Below, one piece after another: positions 44,811-53,577 of a DNA stretch of 64,000 bases; position 1 is the first letter of the stretch, and each line of letters starts with the position of its first letter. The stretch is from positions 124,001 through 188,000 of the forward strand of contig CAVZTJ010000012.1 of assembly GCA_963778075.1 (NCBI GenBank). The letters are read 5' to 3'. The notes beneath the pieces are model-generated. The model did no database searches. It saw only the letters and a program-made list of their open reading frames with translations, and had not been told where the DNA came from. The translations under genes and the position numbers were made by a program. Origin of the DNA: JASHPR01 sp963778075. Its GTDB lineage: Bacteria > Actinomycetota > Actinomycetes > Streptosporangiales > Streptosporangiaceae.

Positions 44811-45103
44811 CCCGAGCGGCGGCATCCTTGATGGACGGCCTGCCAGCAGGCAGCTACCTGGTGATCACCCACCCGGCCAGCGACGTTATGCCGGACGCGA
44901 TGGCTGAGATGCAGCGGCGGCTCAACGAGCGCCAGCGCGTGGTCACGACCTTCCGGCCCCGTCCGGACGTCTGCCGCTTCTTCGACGGACTCGACCTGAT
45001 CGAACCCGGCGTGGTCCAGCCGCACCGGTGGCGCCCGGAACCCGGCGACATGTGGCCGGACCAGGAGGTCACCGCCTGGAGCGGTGTCGCGCGAAAAAGC
45101 TAG
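44807..45103 (+). CDS. C-terminal fragment of a SAM methyltransferase (PF04672-like)
   Basis: 98 residues matching only the last third of the S-adenosyl methyltransferase family common in actinomycetes: LPAGSYLVITHPASD, then RFFDGLDLIEPGVVQPHRW. The SAM-binding N-terminal two thirds are absent, so enzymatic activity is unlikely. The GTG start overlaps the UvrA-like stop by 4 nt (GTGA). It is either a gene remnant or a small protein kept by coupling. Confidence 0.75.
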   Translation: MTRAAASLMDGLPAGSYLVITHPASDVMPDAMAEMQRRLNERQRVVTTFRPRPDVCRFFDGLDLIEPGVVQPHRWRPEPGDMWPDQEVTAWSGVARKS

Positions 45104-45208
45104 AGACGCCGAGCGAGCGCCATGGCCTCGGTGCGCCCGGGCCCGAGCCCGATACCCCGTCACCTACAGCGAGAGCCGTCACGCAGAGCCAGAGCTGATG
45201 CGGGGCGG

Positions 45209-45350
45209 TCACATCGGGACCTTGATACCCCGCTTCACCAGCCAGCCGTTGGCCGGCCAGGAGGTGGCGAAGCCGATGATCATGCCGATCTGCATGAGGA
45301 GCCAGAAGGCGGCCCGGTCCGCAGCAGCTGCTCGGCGGCCTCCCGACTGG
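45209..45350 (-). pseudogene. Remnant of a DUF4396 membrane protein
   Basis: The minus strand encodes FWLLMQIGMIIGFATSWPAN followed by GWLVKRGIKVPM and a stop at 45209. This matches the C-terminal end of DUF4396-type membrane proteins. No start or upstream part of the gene is present, so it is a leftover end. The remaining DNA between 45104 and 45522 has no convincing gene. Confidence 0.6.
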
Positions 45351-45522
45351 CGGTAAAGTGGTCTTTACCCCCCCATCCAGTAGCCGTGGACCGTGGCAGT
45401 GTGAGCAACCGTCGTGTCGACGTCCTTGGGCGCCATCGACGGCCTTTAGTTCGGCTGAATTACCCGGGTGAATTGTGCGGTACACGGCATTCCGGCGCAG
45501 GACTCCCAATATTGTCCCCTCT

Positions 45523-46830
45523 GTGAACCTAATCAGGCTGACACGAACATCGCTGCGGTCGGCGGCCAGGAACATCCGTGGCGCCAGTACGGCGAGGCAG
45601 GCCAGGGCAGCGCTCGCGGCCGGGGTCGGCTTGGGCGCGGTCGTCCTGGCGGTTGCGCTCGCGGTCGCCTTCTCCTCTGATCCGTCGTCATCGTCGAAGG
45701 CTCACCGCCCGGCGGCATCCGCCGACGCGCCGGTAACCGGCTTGGTCAAGCACTGGGGGACGTTCTTCGGCGGCGCCAAAGGCGTGAACTACGACACGAG
45801 CACGCAGCCGGTGGCGGTGAAGCTGCCTGGCCCGATCGCCCAGATCGCGACGTCGAACTCGACCGAGTACGCGCTGCTGACCAACGGCGCGCTGTACGCG
45901 TGGGGCCTGGGCGCTCAGGGCGAGTTCGGTGACGGCAAGCGGGTGAACTCGTTCACCCGGCCGGTGCGGGTGCAGTTTCCCAAAGGGGTGAAGATCGCAT
46001 CGATACCCATTGACGTCGAGCCGTTTGATAGCGCCATCGCGATCGACACGAAGGGAAACGCGTGGGGCTGGGGCCACAATGGCGGCGGTGAACTCTGCCA
46101 GGGGAACAGGAAAACCTACTTCCGGCCGGTCAAGCTCCCGTTCTCGCACGTGACAGCGTTGGCGGGGGCGAGCAATCATGACCTGTACGACGCCAACGGC
46201 ACTGTCTACGCGTGCGGGCAGAACCTGGCCGACTCCCTCGGCGACGGCAGCACGCACAACAGCACCATGCCCGTGATCGTGGCCGGGCTCAACGGCAAGT
46301 TGGTCACCCAGCTGGTGACCTCGTTCGCCAACTCCGGGGCATTGCTGTCCAACGGGCAGTACTACGACTGGGGTTACGACGCCAACGGCCAGCTCGGCGA
46401 TGGCAAGGTCCGCAAGAATTCCGATGTCCCGGTGCTTGTCCATCTTCCTGAACCGGTTGCGCAGGTCGCATTGGGCGGCTCGATCTGGGGCAATGGCCAG
46501 ACGCTGGTAATCCTCTCCGACGGCTCGATGTGGTCCTGGGGCGATGACGCGTACTACCAGCTGGGCACCGGCAGGGCCGGCCAGGAGGCCTCGCCGGTGC
46601 AGTTCCACGCTCCCCCGGGCGTCACCTACCAGACCATCGCCACCGGGTCGGCCACGTCGTACGCGGTTACCTCCACTGGTCAGGTCTACGCGTGGGGCGT
46701 CAGCTTCGTCGGCCAGGTCGGCAACGGGACGTATCACACGGCCAGGAACCCGGTGCTCATCGCGTCCGGGGCCACGGCGATCTCCGCCACGGCCAACAAC
46801 GTGCTCATCGCCGTCTCGAAGAGCATGTGA
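45523..46830 (+). CDS. RCC1-repeat beta-propeller protein, membrane anchored
   Basis: About 435 residues. An N-terminal basic segment and one transmembrane helix (ALAAGVGLGAVVLAVALAVAFS) are followed by RCC1-type repeats, seen as repeated WG-x-G/N units such as LYAWGLGAQGEFGDG, WGWGHNGGGELCQG, YDWGYDANGQLGDG and YAWGVSFVGQVGNG. It should form a seven-bladed propeller outside the membrane and bind a ligand or protein. GTG 45523 is one possible start; ATG 45475 gives 16 more residues. Confidence 0.85.
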   Translation: MNLIRLTRTSLRSAARNIRGASTARQARAALAAGVGLGAVVLAVALAVAFSSDPSSSSKAHRPAASADAPVTGLVKHWGTFFGGAKGVNYDTSTQPVAVKLPGPIAQIATSNSTEYALLTNGALYAWGLGAQGEFGDGKRVNSFTRPVRVQFPKGVKIASIPIDVEPFDSAIAIDTKGNAWGWGHNGGGELCQGNRKTYFRPVKLPFSHVTALAGASNHDLYDANGTVYACGQNLADSLGDGSTHNSTMPVIVAGLNGKLVTQLVTSFANSGALLSNGQYYDWGYDANGQLGDGKVRKNSDVPVLVHLPEPVAQVALGGSIWGNGQTLVILSDGSMWSWGDDAYYQLGTGRAGQEASPVQFHAPPGVTYQTIATGSATSYAVTSTGQVYAWGVSFVGQVGNGTYHTARNPVLIASGATAISATANNVLIAVSKSM

Positions 46831-46848
46831 CGGCGGGCGGTCGCTGGC

Positions 46849-47214
46849 TCACCCGGTCGGCGGCCGCTGCTGCCGCTCCAGCTCGGCCAGCCGAAGCTCG
46901 AGCTGGTCGACACGGTGCCGGAGGATCTCGAGCTGGGCCTCGTCGGCGAGCCGCCGCTCCGCGCTGCGGCGCAGCCTTGGCGAGGCTTCGGCGCGTGCGG
47001 CGACGACAGCGAGCGGCACCAGCCGCTGCGGCCCGTGCGGCCCGTCGACCAGCCTGGACGGGATCTGGCCGGTCCGGTACCAGCTGCGCAGGGCGGCGCG
47101 GGACGCGCCGGTTTCCGCCGCGGCCCGCTCGAGTGGCACCCAGTCCGAGTCCTCGAGCCGGGCGGCCAGCTCTAGCTCGAGCTCCCATTCGTCGAGCCGG
47201 TCCTCCCACTCCAC
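46849..47214 (-). CDS. Helix-turn-helix protein with coiled coil
   Basis: A 121-residue putative DNA-binding protein. The MerR-like helix-turn-helix is VPLERAAAETGASRAALRSWYRTGQIPSRL (about residues 26-55), then a wing-like VDGPHGPQRLVPL, then a charged coiled coil (DEAQLEILRHRVDQLELRLAELE). Such proteins bind as dimers. A 15-bp palindrome (47257-47298) lies 43 nt upstream of its start and could be its operator. Confidence 0.75.
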   Translation of the reverse strand: MEWEDRLDEWELELELAARLEDSDWVPLERAAAETGASRAALRSWYRTGQIPSRLVDGPHGPQRLVPLAVVAARAEASPRLRRSAERRLADEAQLEILRHRVDQLELRLAELERQQRPPTG

Positions 47215-47256
47215 GATCCTGCCCTCCTCGGCCGCCGCCGTTCACGGCCGCTCATG

Positions 47257-47298
47257 GATGTACCGATGGGCCTGTTCTTTGCAGCCCATCGGTACATC
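47257..47298. repeat. Long palindrome, copy B
   Basis: Perfect 15-bp arms GATGTACCGATGGGC (47257-47271) and GCCCATCGGTACATC (47284-47298) around a 12-nt loop. It shares the full arm sequence and loop length with copy A at 23228-23275. It lies between the divergent HTH gene and the Clp-N gene. Confidence 0.9.
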
Positions 47299-47408
47299 GA
47301 TGCCCGCACGTTGACGGCCTCGCCAGGCCAGCGAGCCCGGAGAGACAACCGATCCCTATTATTAGCATGGTATTGACGGGGTGTGAAGGGTGCCGCACCC
47401 TTGATCTC

Positions 47409-48428
47409 ATGTTTGAGAGATTCACGAACCGAGCCCGGCACACCGTCGTGCTTGCCCAGGAGGAAGCGCGGCAGCTGCATCACAACTACATCGGCACCGA
47501 GCACGTCCTGCTCGGTCTGCTCGGCGAGCCCGAAGGGTACGCCGGCCGCATCCTGACCAGCTTCGGGATAACGCGCGACGGCGCGCGTAAAGAGGTCAGG
47601 GTCATGGTCGGCACCGGGACCGACGCGCCGAGCGGGCACATCCCGTTCACGCCGCGGGCGAAGAAGACCCTCGAGCTCGCGCTGCGCGAGGCGCTCCAGT
47701 TGCACCACAACTACATCGGCACCGAGCACATCCTGCTGGGTCTGATCAGGGAGGGCGACGGCGTCGCCGCGCAGATCATGAAGCAGCACGCCGACCTCGT
47801 GGCGATCCGCATGGCCGTGCTCGACATGGTGCCCGCGGGGAGGTCCGACGCCGCCAAGGGCCGCCGCTGGCTGCTGCGGCGCCGTTCCGCGGAGGACCCG
47901 CTCGAGCCGCAGCCGGCCGAGCAGACCGAACTGCGCACCACGCCGGCCGCCGACACGAGCCTCAGCGAGGCCGCCCGGCTGGCCGGGGCGCACCCGGTCG
48001 GCTCGCATCACCTGCTGCTGGCGGCCTTGGCCGACACAAACACCGCGGCGGCCAAGGCCCTCGCTGCCCTTGGCGTGAACCTGGAACAGGCAAAGGAGGC
48101 GCTGCGCAGCGCGGATGTCACCGGCACCAGCGACGAGCAGCCCGAGGAAGCCGGGCGGCGCCAGATGCTGATCCGCGTGACCGACGACAAGCTCACGATC
48201 GAGGCCAGCGATCCGGTGATCGTCCGGGCCGGCCTCGCCGCCCTGCGGGCGGTCGGCGGCGCAGCGGACCCGGCCGGCACCATCCGCGGCGACCTGCCGG
48301 TCAGCGCCAGCCTGAGCAACGTCTGGCAGGCGCTCGAAGACAGCCTCGGGGTGATCGAGCGGCGCGCGACGCTTCCGGCCGAATCTGTCCAGGGTGACCC
48401 CGAGAAGCCAGGCACCGAGACCGCCTGA
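47409..48428 (+). CDS. Clp N-terminal domain protein (ClpC2-like)
   Basis: 339 residues with a double Clp-N repeat at the start (MFERFTNRARHTVVLAQEEARQLHHNYIGTEHVLLGLL and a second LQLHHNYIGTEHILLGL), identical in style to ClpC, but no AAA+ ATPase modules. A third Clp-N-like piece follows (AHPVGSHHLLLAAL). Mycobacterial ClpC2 has this layout and binds ClpC-targeting compounds. It may act as a decoy or adaptor. A small palindrome AAGGGTGC-C-GCACCCTT lies just before the ATG at 47409. Confidence 0.88.
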   Translation: MFERFTNRARHTVVLAQEEARQLHHNYIGTEHVLLGLLGEPEGYAGRILTSFGITRDGARKEVRVMVGTGTDAPSGHIPFTPRAKKTLELALREALQLHHNYIGTEHILLGLIREGDGVAAQIMKQHADLVAIRMAVLDMVPAGRSDAAKGRRWLLRRRSAEDPLEPQPAEQTELRTTPAADTSLSEAARLAGAHPVGSHHLLLAALADTNTAAAKALAALGVNLEQAKEALRSADVTGTSDEQPEEAGRRQMLIRVTDDKLTIEASDPVIVRAGLAALRAVGGAADPAGTIRGDLPVSASLSNVWQALEDSLGVIERRATLPAESVQGDPEKPGTETA

Positions 48429-48689
48429 GAGCCGTAACGCCACGCCAGCCGGCCGGTCCCCCGTGATCAGCCGGCTGGCTTGATGCTGGCCGGGTCCAGG
48501 TCGACCCCGACGATCACGCCGTTGCAGCCGGTCCAGTGCCGGATCTCGTGCACCACGATCACGGAGCAGCCACGGCCGGAGCGTCAGGCCTCCCGGCGCC
48601 ACGAGAATCGGCTGATCACCATGCCGCATCCGTCCAGCGGGAACGACGGCGGGACGAGACGGGACATAGCCCCCATCATCGCGCACGGT
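48429..48689. other. Intergenic region without a clear gene
   Basis: About 260 bases between two convergent genes. The minus strand has a short reading MSRLVPPSFPLDGCGMVISR and, after a stop in the same frame, HEIRHWTGCNGVIVGVDLDP. These could be two pieces of a broken small gene. I would not call either as coding. Confidence 0.35.
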
Positions 48690-49283
48690 CTACAGCTGAC
48701 GGCTCCACTGCGGCTCCACCGAGAGCCAGCCAGCCTCCCAGCTTGCGAGCCGCCTGCGGTCGAGGACCCAACGGATGACCAGTGCGGCAGCCGTCAGCAG
48801 CGCCGTGAGGCCGGCCAGGGCGAACAGCGCCGCGATCAGGATGCGGTTGCTGGCCCCGGCGGCGGTCAGCGGCGGCGCCTGCGCCTTGCCCGCACCGTTG
48901 AGCCAGACTTTTACGGTGGTGCCGACGCTCGCCCCTGCGGGTGCGGGCACATCGCCGGTCCGCGCGTGGCCGTCGGCGACCCAGCGCGCCGGCGACCAGA
49001 CCAGCCAGGAGTTGGCGCCGTTGTCAGCGAACAGCGGCCCGGGAACGGGCTTCACCACGACGGCACTGACCTGGTGCCATGACTTATCAGCACGCTGGAT
49101 GGCCATGTTTTCGGCGTGGGCCCACAGGGCCGCCCCGGCGGCGGCGATCGGTCCCAGGACCAGGAACGCGATGATCGCGGCGGGCAGCAGCCACCCGTCG
49201 ACCAGGTCCCAGCGCCGGCGCAGCGGGTTGTGATCAATCCCCAGCCGGCGGATCGCCTTCGCCCACATCGTTGTGGCCGCCAT
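48690..49283 (-). CDS. Rv1733c-like membrane protein
   Basis: 197 residues with two transmembrane helices, one near the N-terminus (LLPAAIIAFLVLGPIAAAGAALWAH) and one near the C-terminus (ILIAALFALAGLTALLTAAALVIRWVL), and an extracytoplasmic domain between them containing WLVWSPARWVADGHARTG. This layout is that of the Rv1733c family, whose mycobacterial member is induced by DosR in hypoxia. GAGGTGAACGGT precedes the ATG at 49283; the frame is open to 49325. Divergent from a sugar transporter gene. Confidence 0.85.
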   Translation of the reverse strand: MAATTMWAKAIRRLGIDHNPLRRRWDLVDGWLLPAAIIAFLVLGPIAAAGAALWAHAENMAIQRADKSWHQVSAVVVKPVPGPLFADNGANSWLVWSPARWVADGHARTGDVPAPAGASVGTTVKVWLNGAGKAQAPPLTAAGASNRILIAALFALAGLTALLTAAALVIRWVLDRRRLASWEAGWLSVEPQWSRQL

Positions 49284-49317
49284 ACCGTTCACCTCAACAC
49301 GCCAGTCCCCAGATGCG

Positions 49318-49350
49318 CGTAACACAGTCGTAACACATCCGTAACATACC
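49318..49350. promoter_or_regulatory. Three tandem 11-bp direct repeats
   Basis: CGTAACACAGT, CGTAACACATC and CGTAACATACC follow each other without gaps. An inverted CGTTACG lies at about 49363. Tandem 11-bp units put each half-site on the same face of the helix, the usual target of OmpR/PhoB regulators. The array lies 35-67 bp upstream of the Rv1733c-like gene and 152 bp upstream of the sugar transporter gene. Confidence 0.75.
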
Positions 49351-49501
49351 CGGCAGCCGGTGCGTTACGCGAAGTCCGCAGCCGTCGGTGTCGATGGCCC
49401 GGCGTGTGGCCATAGAGACGCATTTGCCGCCAGTTACGTTTGCCGAACGCCGCTCCGGGTACCCGGCGATCAACGGTAGGAGGTCGGCGGGAGGTCGGCA
49501 G

Positions 49502-51001
49502 ATGGTGTCGGAGACGAAGCCTGCTCAGCCATCGGGAGGACGCAATGTTCTCGATGATCTCGACTCGCGCATCCCAACGAACTTTTACTGGTACCTGGCG
49601 GTCCTGGCGTGCATCGGCGGGTTCCTGTTCGGCTACGACACATCCAATATCGGGTCGGCGCTCGGCTTCATCCCCTATCACCTGTCGAGCTTCGCGACCG
49701 GCTACCTGGTGGCCGGGGCCTCCCTGGGCGCGGCGGCCGGCGCGCTGATCGCGGGCCCGCTGACCGACAAGTTCGGGCGCAAGATCCTGCTGGTCGGCGA
49801 TGCGGCCATCTACGCCGTCGGCGCGATCCTGTCCGCGGTCACGGTGGACGCGGGCATGCTGCTTGCGTCCAGGACATTGATCGGGCTGGCTATCGGCGCC
49901 GACTCCGCGATCGCCACCTCCTATATCGCGGAGTTCGCGCCGCGCAGTCGGCGGGGGCAGCTGAGCATCATCCAGCAGTGGATGATCACCGTGGGGATCC
50001 TGGTCTCCTACCTCGTCGCCGTGATCATCCTCAAGGCGGATCCGGGTGGCGCCGGCAACGAAGACTGGCGGCTGATCCTGGGTCTGGGCGGGGTTCCCGC
50101 GCTGGTCGCGGTCGCCCTCCGGTCGCACATGCCCGAGTCACCGCGATGGCTGATGCTGCACGGGCGCTACGACGACACACGCAAGGCGTTCGGTCGGCTG
50201 GGCATGGACGTCACCACCGATGAGGTGAAAAGCGCGGCCGAACAGATCGCCGCCCAGGAAGGAGAGCGCGCGCGCAAGACCCAGTGGACCCGCGGGGTGC
50301 GGCGGGCGCTGATCATTGTCTGCCTGTTCTTCATCTTCCAGCAGATCACCGGGATCAACGTGCCGTTCTACTACGGGCCGACGATCCTGTCGAAGTACTT
50401 CCTGTCCGGGCACAACGCGGTGGCCGCCGTGGTCGCCGGGGTCGAGGCGACCGCGATCCTGGGCGCGGTCAATGTGATCGCCACCTACTTCGCCTTCCGG
50501 TGGATCGACAAGATCGGCCGACGCCCGCTGGCCATCTGGGGCTATGCGGGCATGACCGTGTTCATCCTGGTGGCCGCCCTCGGGGTGTCGTTCCTGGCCG
50601 GGATCCCCCAGGTCGTGCTCGTCATGGTCGGGTTTTCGTTCTTCATCTCCTCGTTCGCGATCGGGGTCGGCGGCACCGGCTGGCTGATCCAGGGTGAGGT
50701 CTTCCCCACCGCCGTGCGTGGCCGGGCCGCGGCCACCGGCGCGTGCGTCGACTGGCTGGCCAACTACGCGCTGATCGAGGCGTTCCCCGCCTGGCACAAC
50801 TCCATCGGGCTTGGCGGGGTGATGGTGTGCTTCGCCGTGCTGTGCGTCGTGGCCATCGGGTTTGTCTACAAGTTCCTGCCCGAGACCAAGGGGCTGTCGG
50901 TGGAGCAGGCCGTCGACGTGTACGAGCGGGAGGCCGAAGGCGGCAAGCTCGGGCGGCTGTCGGGCACACCGCCGAGCCAGCCGAGCAGCCAGACGGCCTG
51001 A
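49502..51001 (+). CDS. Sugar porter family MFS transporter
   Basis: 499 residues, 12 transmembrane segments. The sugar-porter signatures are present: FLFGYDTSNIG in TM1, GPLTDKFGRKILL, PESPRWLML before the central loop, QQITGINVPFYYGPTIL in TM7, RWIDKIGRRPLAIWG and the terminal PETKGLSVEQ. It should import a hexose, pentose or polyol by proton symport. ATG 49502 follows GGGAGGTCGGCAG. The longer frame to 49388 adds an unlikely N-terminus. Confidence 0.94.
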   Translation: MVSETKPAQPSGGRNVLDDLDSRIPTNFYWYLAVLACIGGFLFGYDTSNIGSALGFIPYHLSSFATGYLVAGASLGAAAGALIAGPLTDKFGRKILLVGDAAIYAVGAILSAVTVDAGMLLASRTLIGLAIGADSAIATSYIAEFAPRSRRGQLSIIQQWMITVGILVSYLVAVIILKADPGGAGNEDWRLILGLGGVPALVAVALRSHMPESPRWLMLHGRYDDTRKAFGRLGMDVTTDEVKSAAEQIAAQEGERARKTQWTRGVRRALIIVCLFFIFQQITGINVPFYYGPTILSKYFLSGHNAVAAVVAGVEATAILGAVNVIATYFAFRWIDKIGRRPLAIWGYAGMTVFILVAALGVSFLAGIPQVVLVMVGFSFFISSFAIGVGGTGWLIQGEVFPTAVRGRAAATGACVDWLANYALIEAFPAWHNSIGLGGVMVCFAVLCVVAIGFVYKFLPETKGLSVEQAVDVYEREAEGGKLGRLSGTPPSQPSSQTA

Positions 51002-51045
51002 CCCGAGGCCGGCTGGCGCGCACGTCCTGCCGCTACGCTGACTTC

Positions 51046-51591
51046 GTGGCGCGCCGGTTCGACAACATCCGCACCGATCGCCTGGTGATGCGCCGTTGGC
51101 GCGATGCGGACCGGGATGCGTACGCAGCGCTGAACGCCGATCCCGAGGTGATGCGCTACTTTCCGGCCCCCCTTAGCCGGGCTACCAGCAATGCCAGCGT
51201 CGACCGCATCGAGGAGCTCTTCGACGCCCAGGGCTTCGGCCTGTGGGCCCTTGAGGTGGCCGCCACCGGCGAGTTCATCGGCTTCGCCGGGCTGAACCCG
51301 ATGCCCGATGGGGTCCCCGGCGCTGGCGGCATGGAGGTGGGCTGGCGGCTGGCCCGGGAGGCGTGGCACAAGGGATTCGCCACCGAGGCGGCCATGGCCG
51401 CGGTCGACGTGGCGTTCACCGGGGCCGGTCTCGCCGAGCTCTGGTCGATGACGGCCGTCCTGAACCGGCCGTCACAGGCCGTTATGCTTCGGATTGGGAT
51501 GACACCGCACGCGCTTTTCGATAACCCGAAGATCGCGGTTGGCCACCCCTTGCGGCGCCATATCGTCTACCGGCTAGAACAGTCGTGCTAG
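51046..51591 (+). CDS. GNAT family N-acetyltransferase
   Basis: 181 residues, RimJ/RimL-like: IRTDRLVMRRWRDADRDAYAALNADPEVMRYFP, the acetyl-CoA loop WRLAREAWHKGFATEAAMAA, and VMLRIGMTPH. The GTG at 51046 has TACGCT six bases upstream and no ribosome binding site, so leaderless translation is expected. It is related to, but distinct from, the acetyltransferase at 41685. Confidence 0.92.
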   Translation: MARRFDNIRTDRLVMRRWRDADRDAYAALNADPEVMRYFPAPLSRATSNASVDRIEELFDAQGFGLWALEVAATGEFIGFAGLNPMPDGVPGAGGMEVGWRLAREAWHKGFATEAAMAAVDVAFTGAGLAELWSMTAVLNRPSQAVMLRIGMTPHALFDNPKIAVGHPLRRHIVYRLEQSC

Positions 51592-51650
51592 CTGGGTAGA
51601 AACCATACTTGGAAAGCGCAGGAGCATTTTCAGGTAGAGGACGGGTTGTC

Positions 51651-52634
51651 ATGCGGCTGCGGCCAGGGGTAGCGATCGACCTAGGCACGGTGAACACGCT
51701 CATCTACGTCTCCGGCCGCGGGATCGTGCTCGAGGAGCCCTCGGCGATCGCGATCGACCGGACCACGGGCAAGCTGGCCGCCGTGGGCGAGGCCGCGGAC
51801 GTGCTGGCCGGCAAGGACCCCGAGGCGATCGACGTCGTCCACCCGCTCCGCGATGGCGTGATCGCGGATCTTGATGCGGCAACGGCGATGCTGCAGGCCT
51901 TCCTGCGCCGGGTCCGGCTGCGCCGCGGCCTACGACGCGGATCGGCGGTGGTCTGCGTGCCGAGCGGCGCTACCTGGGTGGAGCGCCGGTCGCTCGCGGC
52001 CGCTGTGGAGGCGCAGCGGCCGCGGTGCACAGTGCGGCTCGTTGACGAGCCGGTCGCCGCGGCGGCCGGAGCGGGCTTTGGCCGGGCAGACGGCGCCGGT
52101 GCCTTCATGGTGGACATTGGGGGCGGGACCACAGAAGCGGCAGTGCTCGCCGGCGCGCACGTGGTGCGGGTCAGGTCGCTGCGCCTCGGCGGGAACGCGA
52201 TGGACGAGGCAATCGTGCACGCCGTCAAGACCGAACTCGGCCTGCTCATCGGTCGTAATGCCGCCAGAAACCTGAAGACCACGCTCGGGATCGGCGAGGG
52301 CGCCGCGGAACTGATGGAGGTCGTCGGGGTCGACGCCGCGCGCCGCACTCCCCGGGTCGAGTACGTGTCGGCGCGGCTGGTCGCGGACGCGCTCGAGCGT
52401 CCCGTAGCCGCGATCGCCGAGTCGGCACAGGAAATGCTGTCGGATATCCCGCCGAACCTGGCCGAAGACGTGGTGCGAGGGAAGATCCGGCTGGCCGGCG
52501 GCGGCGCCTTGCTCCCCGGCCTGGCGAGCAAGGTCGAGGCGGTCGCCGACATTCCGGCCGTGGTGGTCGATGACCCGCTGCGGTGCGTAGTCCGTGGGGC
52601 GGCCGAGATCCTCGAGCACAGCGACGGTTCCTGA
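51651..52634 (+). CDS. MreB-like actin-family protein
   Basis: A 327-residue rod-shape-type ATPase: AIDLGTVNTLIYVSGRGIVLEEPS (phosphate 1), MVDIGGGTTEAAVL (phosphate 2), GRNAARNLK and LAGGGALLPGL (adenosine). It is about 20 residues shorter than usual MreB, and the QRRS membrane-binding helix is not obvious. In actinomycetes MreB paralogues act in spore wall or septal synthesis. AGAGGA precedes the ATG. It is followed closely by a hydrolase gene. Confidence 0.88.
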   Translation: MRLRPGVAIDLGTVNTLIYVSGRGIVLEEPSAIAIDRTTGKLAAVGEAADVLAGKDPEAIDVVHPLRDGVIADLDAATAMLQAFLRRVRLRRGLRRGSAVVCVPSGATWVERRSLAAAVEAQRPRCTVRLVDEPVAAAAGAGFGRADGAGAFMVDIGGGTTEAAVLAGAHVVRVRSLRLGGNAMDEAIVHAVKTELGLLIGRNAARNLKTTLGIGEGAAELMEVVGVDAARRTPRVEYVSARLVADALERPVAAIAESAQEMLSDIPPNLAEDVVRGKIRLAGGGALLPGLASKVEAVADIPAVVVDDPLRCVVRGAAEILEHSDGS

Positions 52635-52642
52635 GGCGGCCG

Positions 52643-53572
52643 GTGACCAAGCGTTCCGTCTGGATTGACCTCGAGGGTCCGGTCCACTATCTCGACTTTG
52701 GCGGCCGCGCCAGCGGGCCGCTGATCGTGTGTGTGCACGGGCTCGGCGGCTCCGGACTGAACTGGTCGGCGATCGCGCCGCTGCTGACCCCCCGCTACCG
52801 GCTGATCGCTCCCGATCTGGCCGGGCACGGCCTCACGCAGTCGCTGGGCCGTGGCGCGAACGTGGGCGCCAACCGGATACTGCTGCACCGGTTCATCGAG
52901 TCCGTCGCCGACGGCCCGGTGATCCTCATGGGCAACTCGATGGGCGGGATGATCTCGCTGCTCGAGGCCAGCGCGGCGCACGATGCCGTCGCGGGCCTGA
53001 TCCTGATCGACCCGGCTCTCCCGTTGGTGCCAGCCAGATTCGATCCGCGGGTAGCAGCCGGGTTCGTGCTGTACGCCACGCCGGGCGTCAGCCGGCTGGT
53101 GATGGCTCGCCAGCGGCCGTCCCCCGAGGACCTCGTGGCCGGCGTTCTCGCGGCGCTCTGCATGGATCCGTCCCGGGTGGCGCCCCGCGTCGTCGCCGAG
53201 CACGTCGAGCAGGTGCGCCAGCGCGCCGCGTTCGACGGCGCGGACCGGGATTTCACCGCGGCCATGCGCTCGGTGCTCGCCACCGCCGGCTATCTGAGGG
53301 GCACGGCCTACCGGCAGGCGGTCCGCTCGGTCCGTTGCCCCGTTCTGCTGCTGCACGGAGAGCGGGACCGGCTGGTGCCGGTCTCGGCTGCCCGGAGCGC
53401 GGCGGCGGCGAATCCCTCATGGTCACTGGTTGAGCTGCTCGGCGTTGGTCATGTGCCGCAGCTGGAAGCGCCGCGGGAATGCGCCGCGGCGATCACGGAA
53501 TGGCTCGGATCGGACGGCAAGAGCGCCGCGGAGGCGGCATCGCCGTTGGTGAAGTTATCGCTGGCAGAATAA
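52643..53572 (+). CDS. Alpha/beta hydrolase
   Basis: 309 residues with HGLGGSGLNWSAIAP (oxyanion region), the nucleophile elbow GNSMGG, LIDPALP, and the catalytic Asp/His in LLLHGERDRLVP and GVGHVPQLEAP. These features match the lipase/haloperoxidase-like hydrolases. GTG 52643 begins 9 nt after the MreB-like stop. The substrate is unknown. Confidence 0.9.
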   Translation: MTKRSVWIDLEGPVHYLDFGGRASGPLIVCVHGLGGSGLNWSAIAPLLTPRYRLIAPDLAGHGLTQSLGRGANVGANRILLHRFIESVADGPVILMGNSMGGMISLLEASAAHDAVAGLILIDPALPLVPARFDPRVAAGFVLYATPGVSRLVMARQRPSPEDLVAGVLAALCMDPSRVAPRVVAEHVEQVRQRAAFDGADRDFTAAMRSVLATAGYLRGTAYRQAVRSVRCPVLLLHGERDRLVPVSAARSAAAANPSWSLVELLGVGHVPQLEAPRECAAAITEWLGSDGKSAAEAASPLVKLSLAE

Positions 53573-53577
53573 GCCGC

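Noticed and set aside
48429..48689. A small gene on the minus strand with an in-frame stop
   Set aside because: The two pieces lack any recognised domain and no selenocysteine context or other recoding signal is visible.
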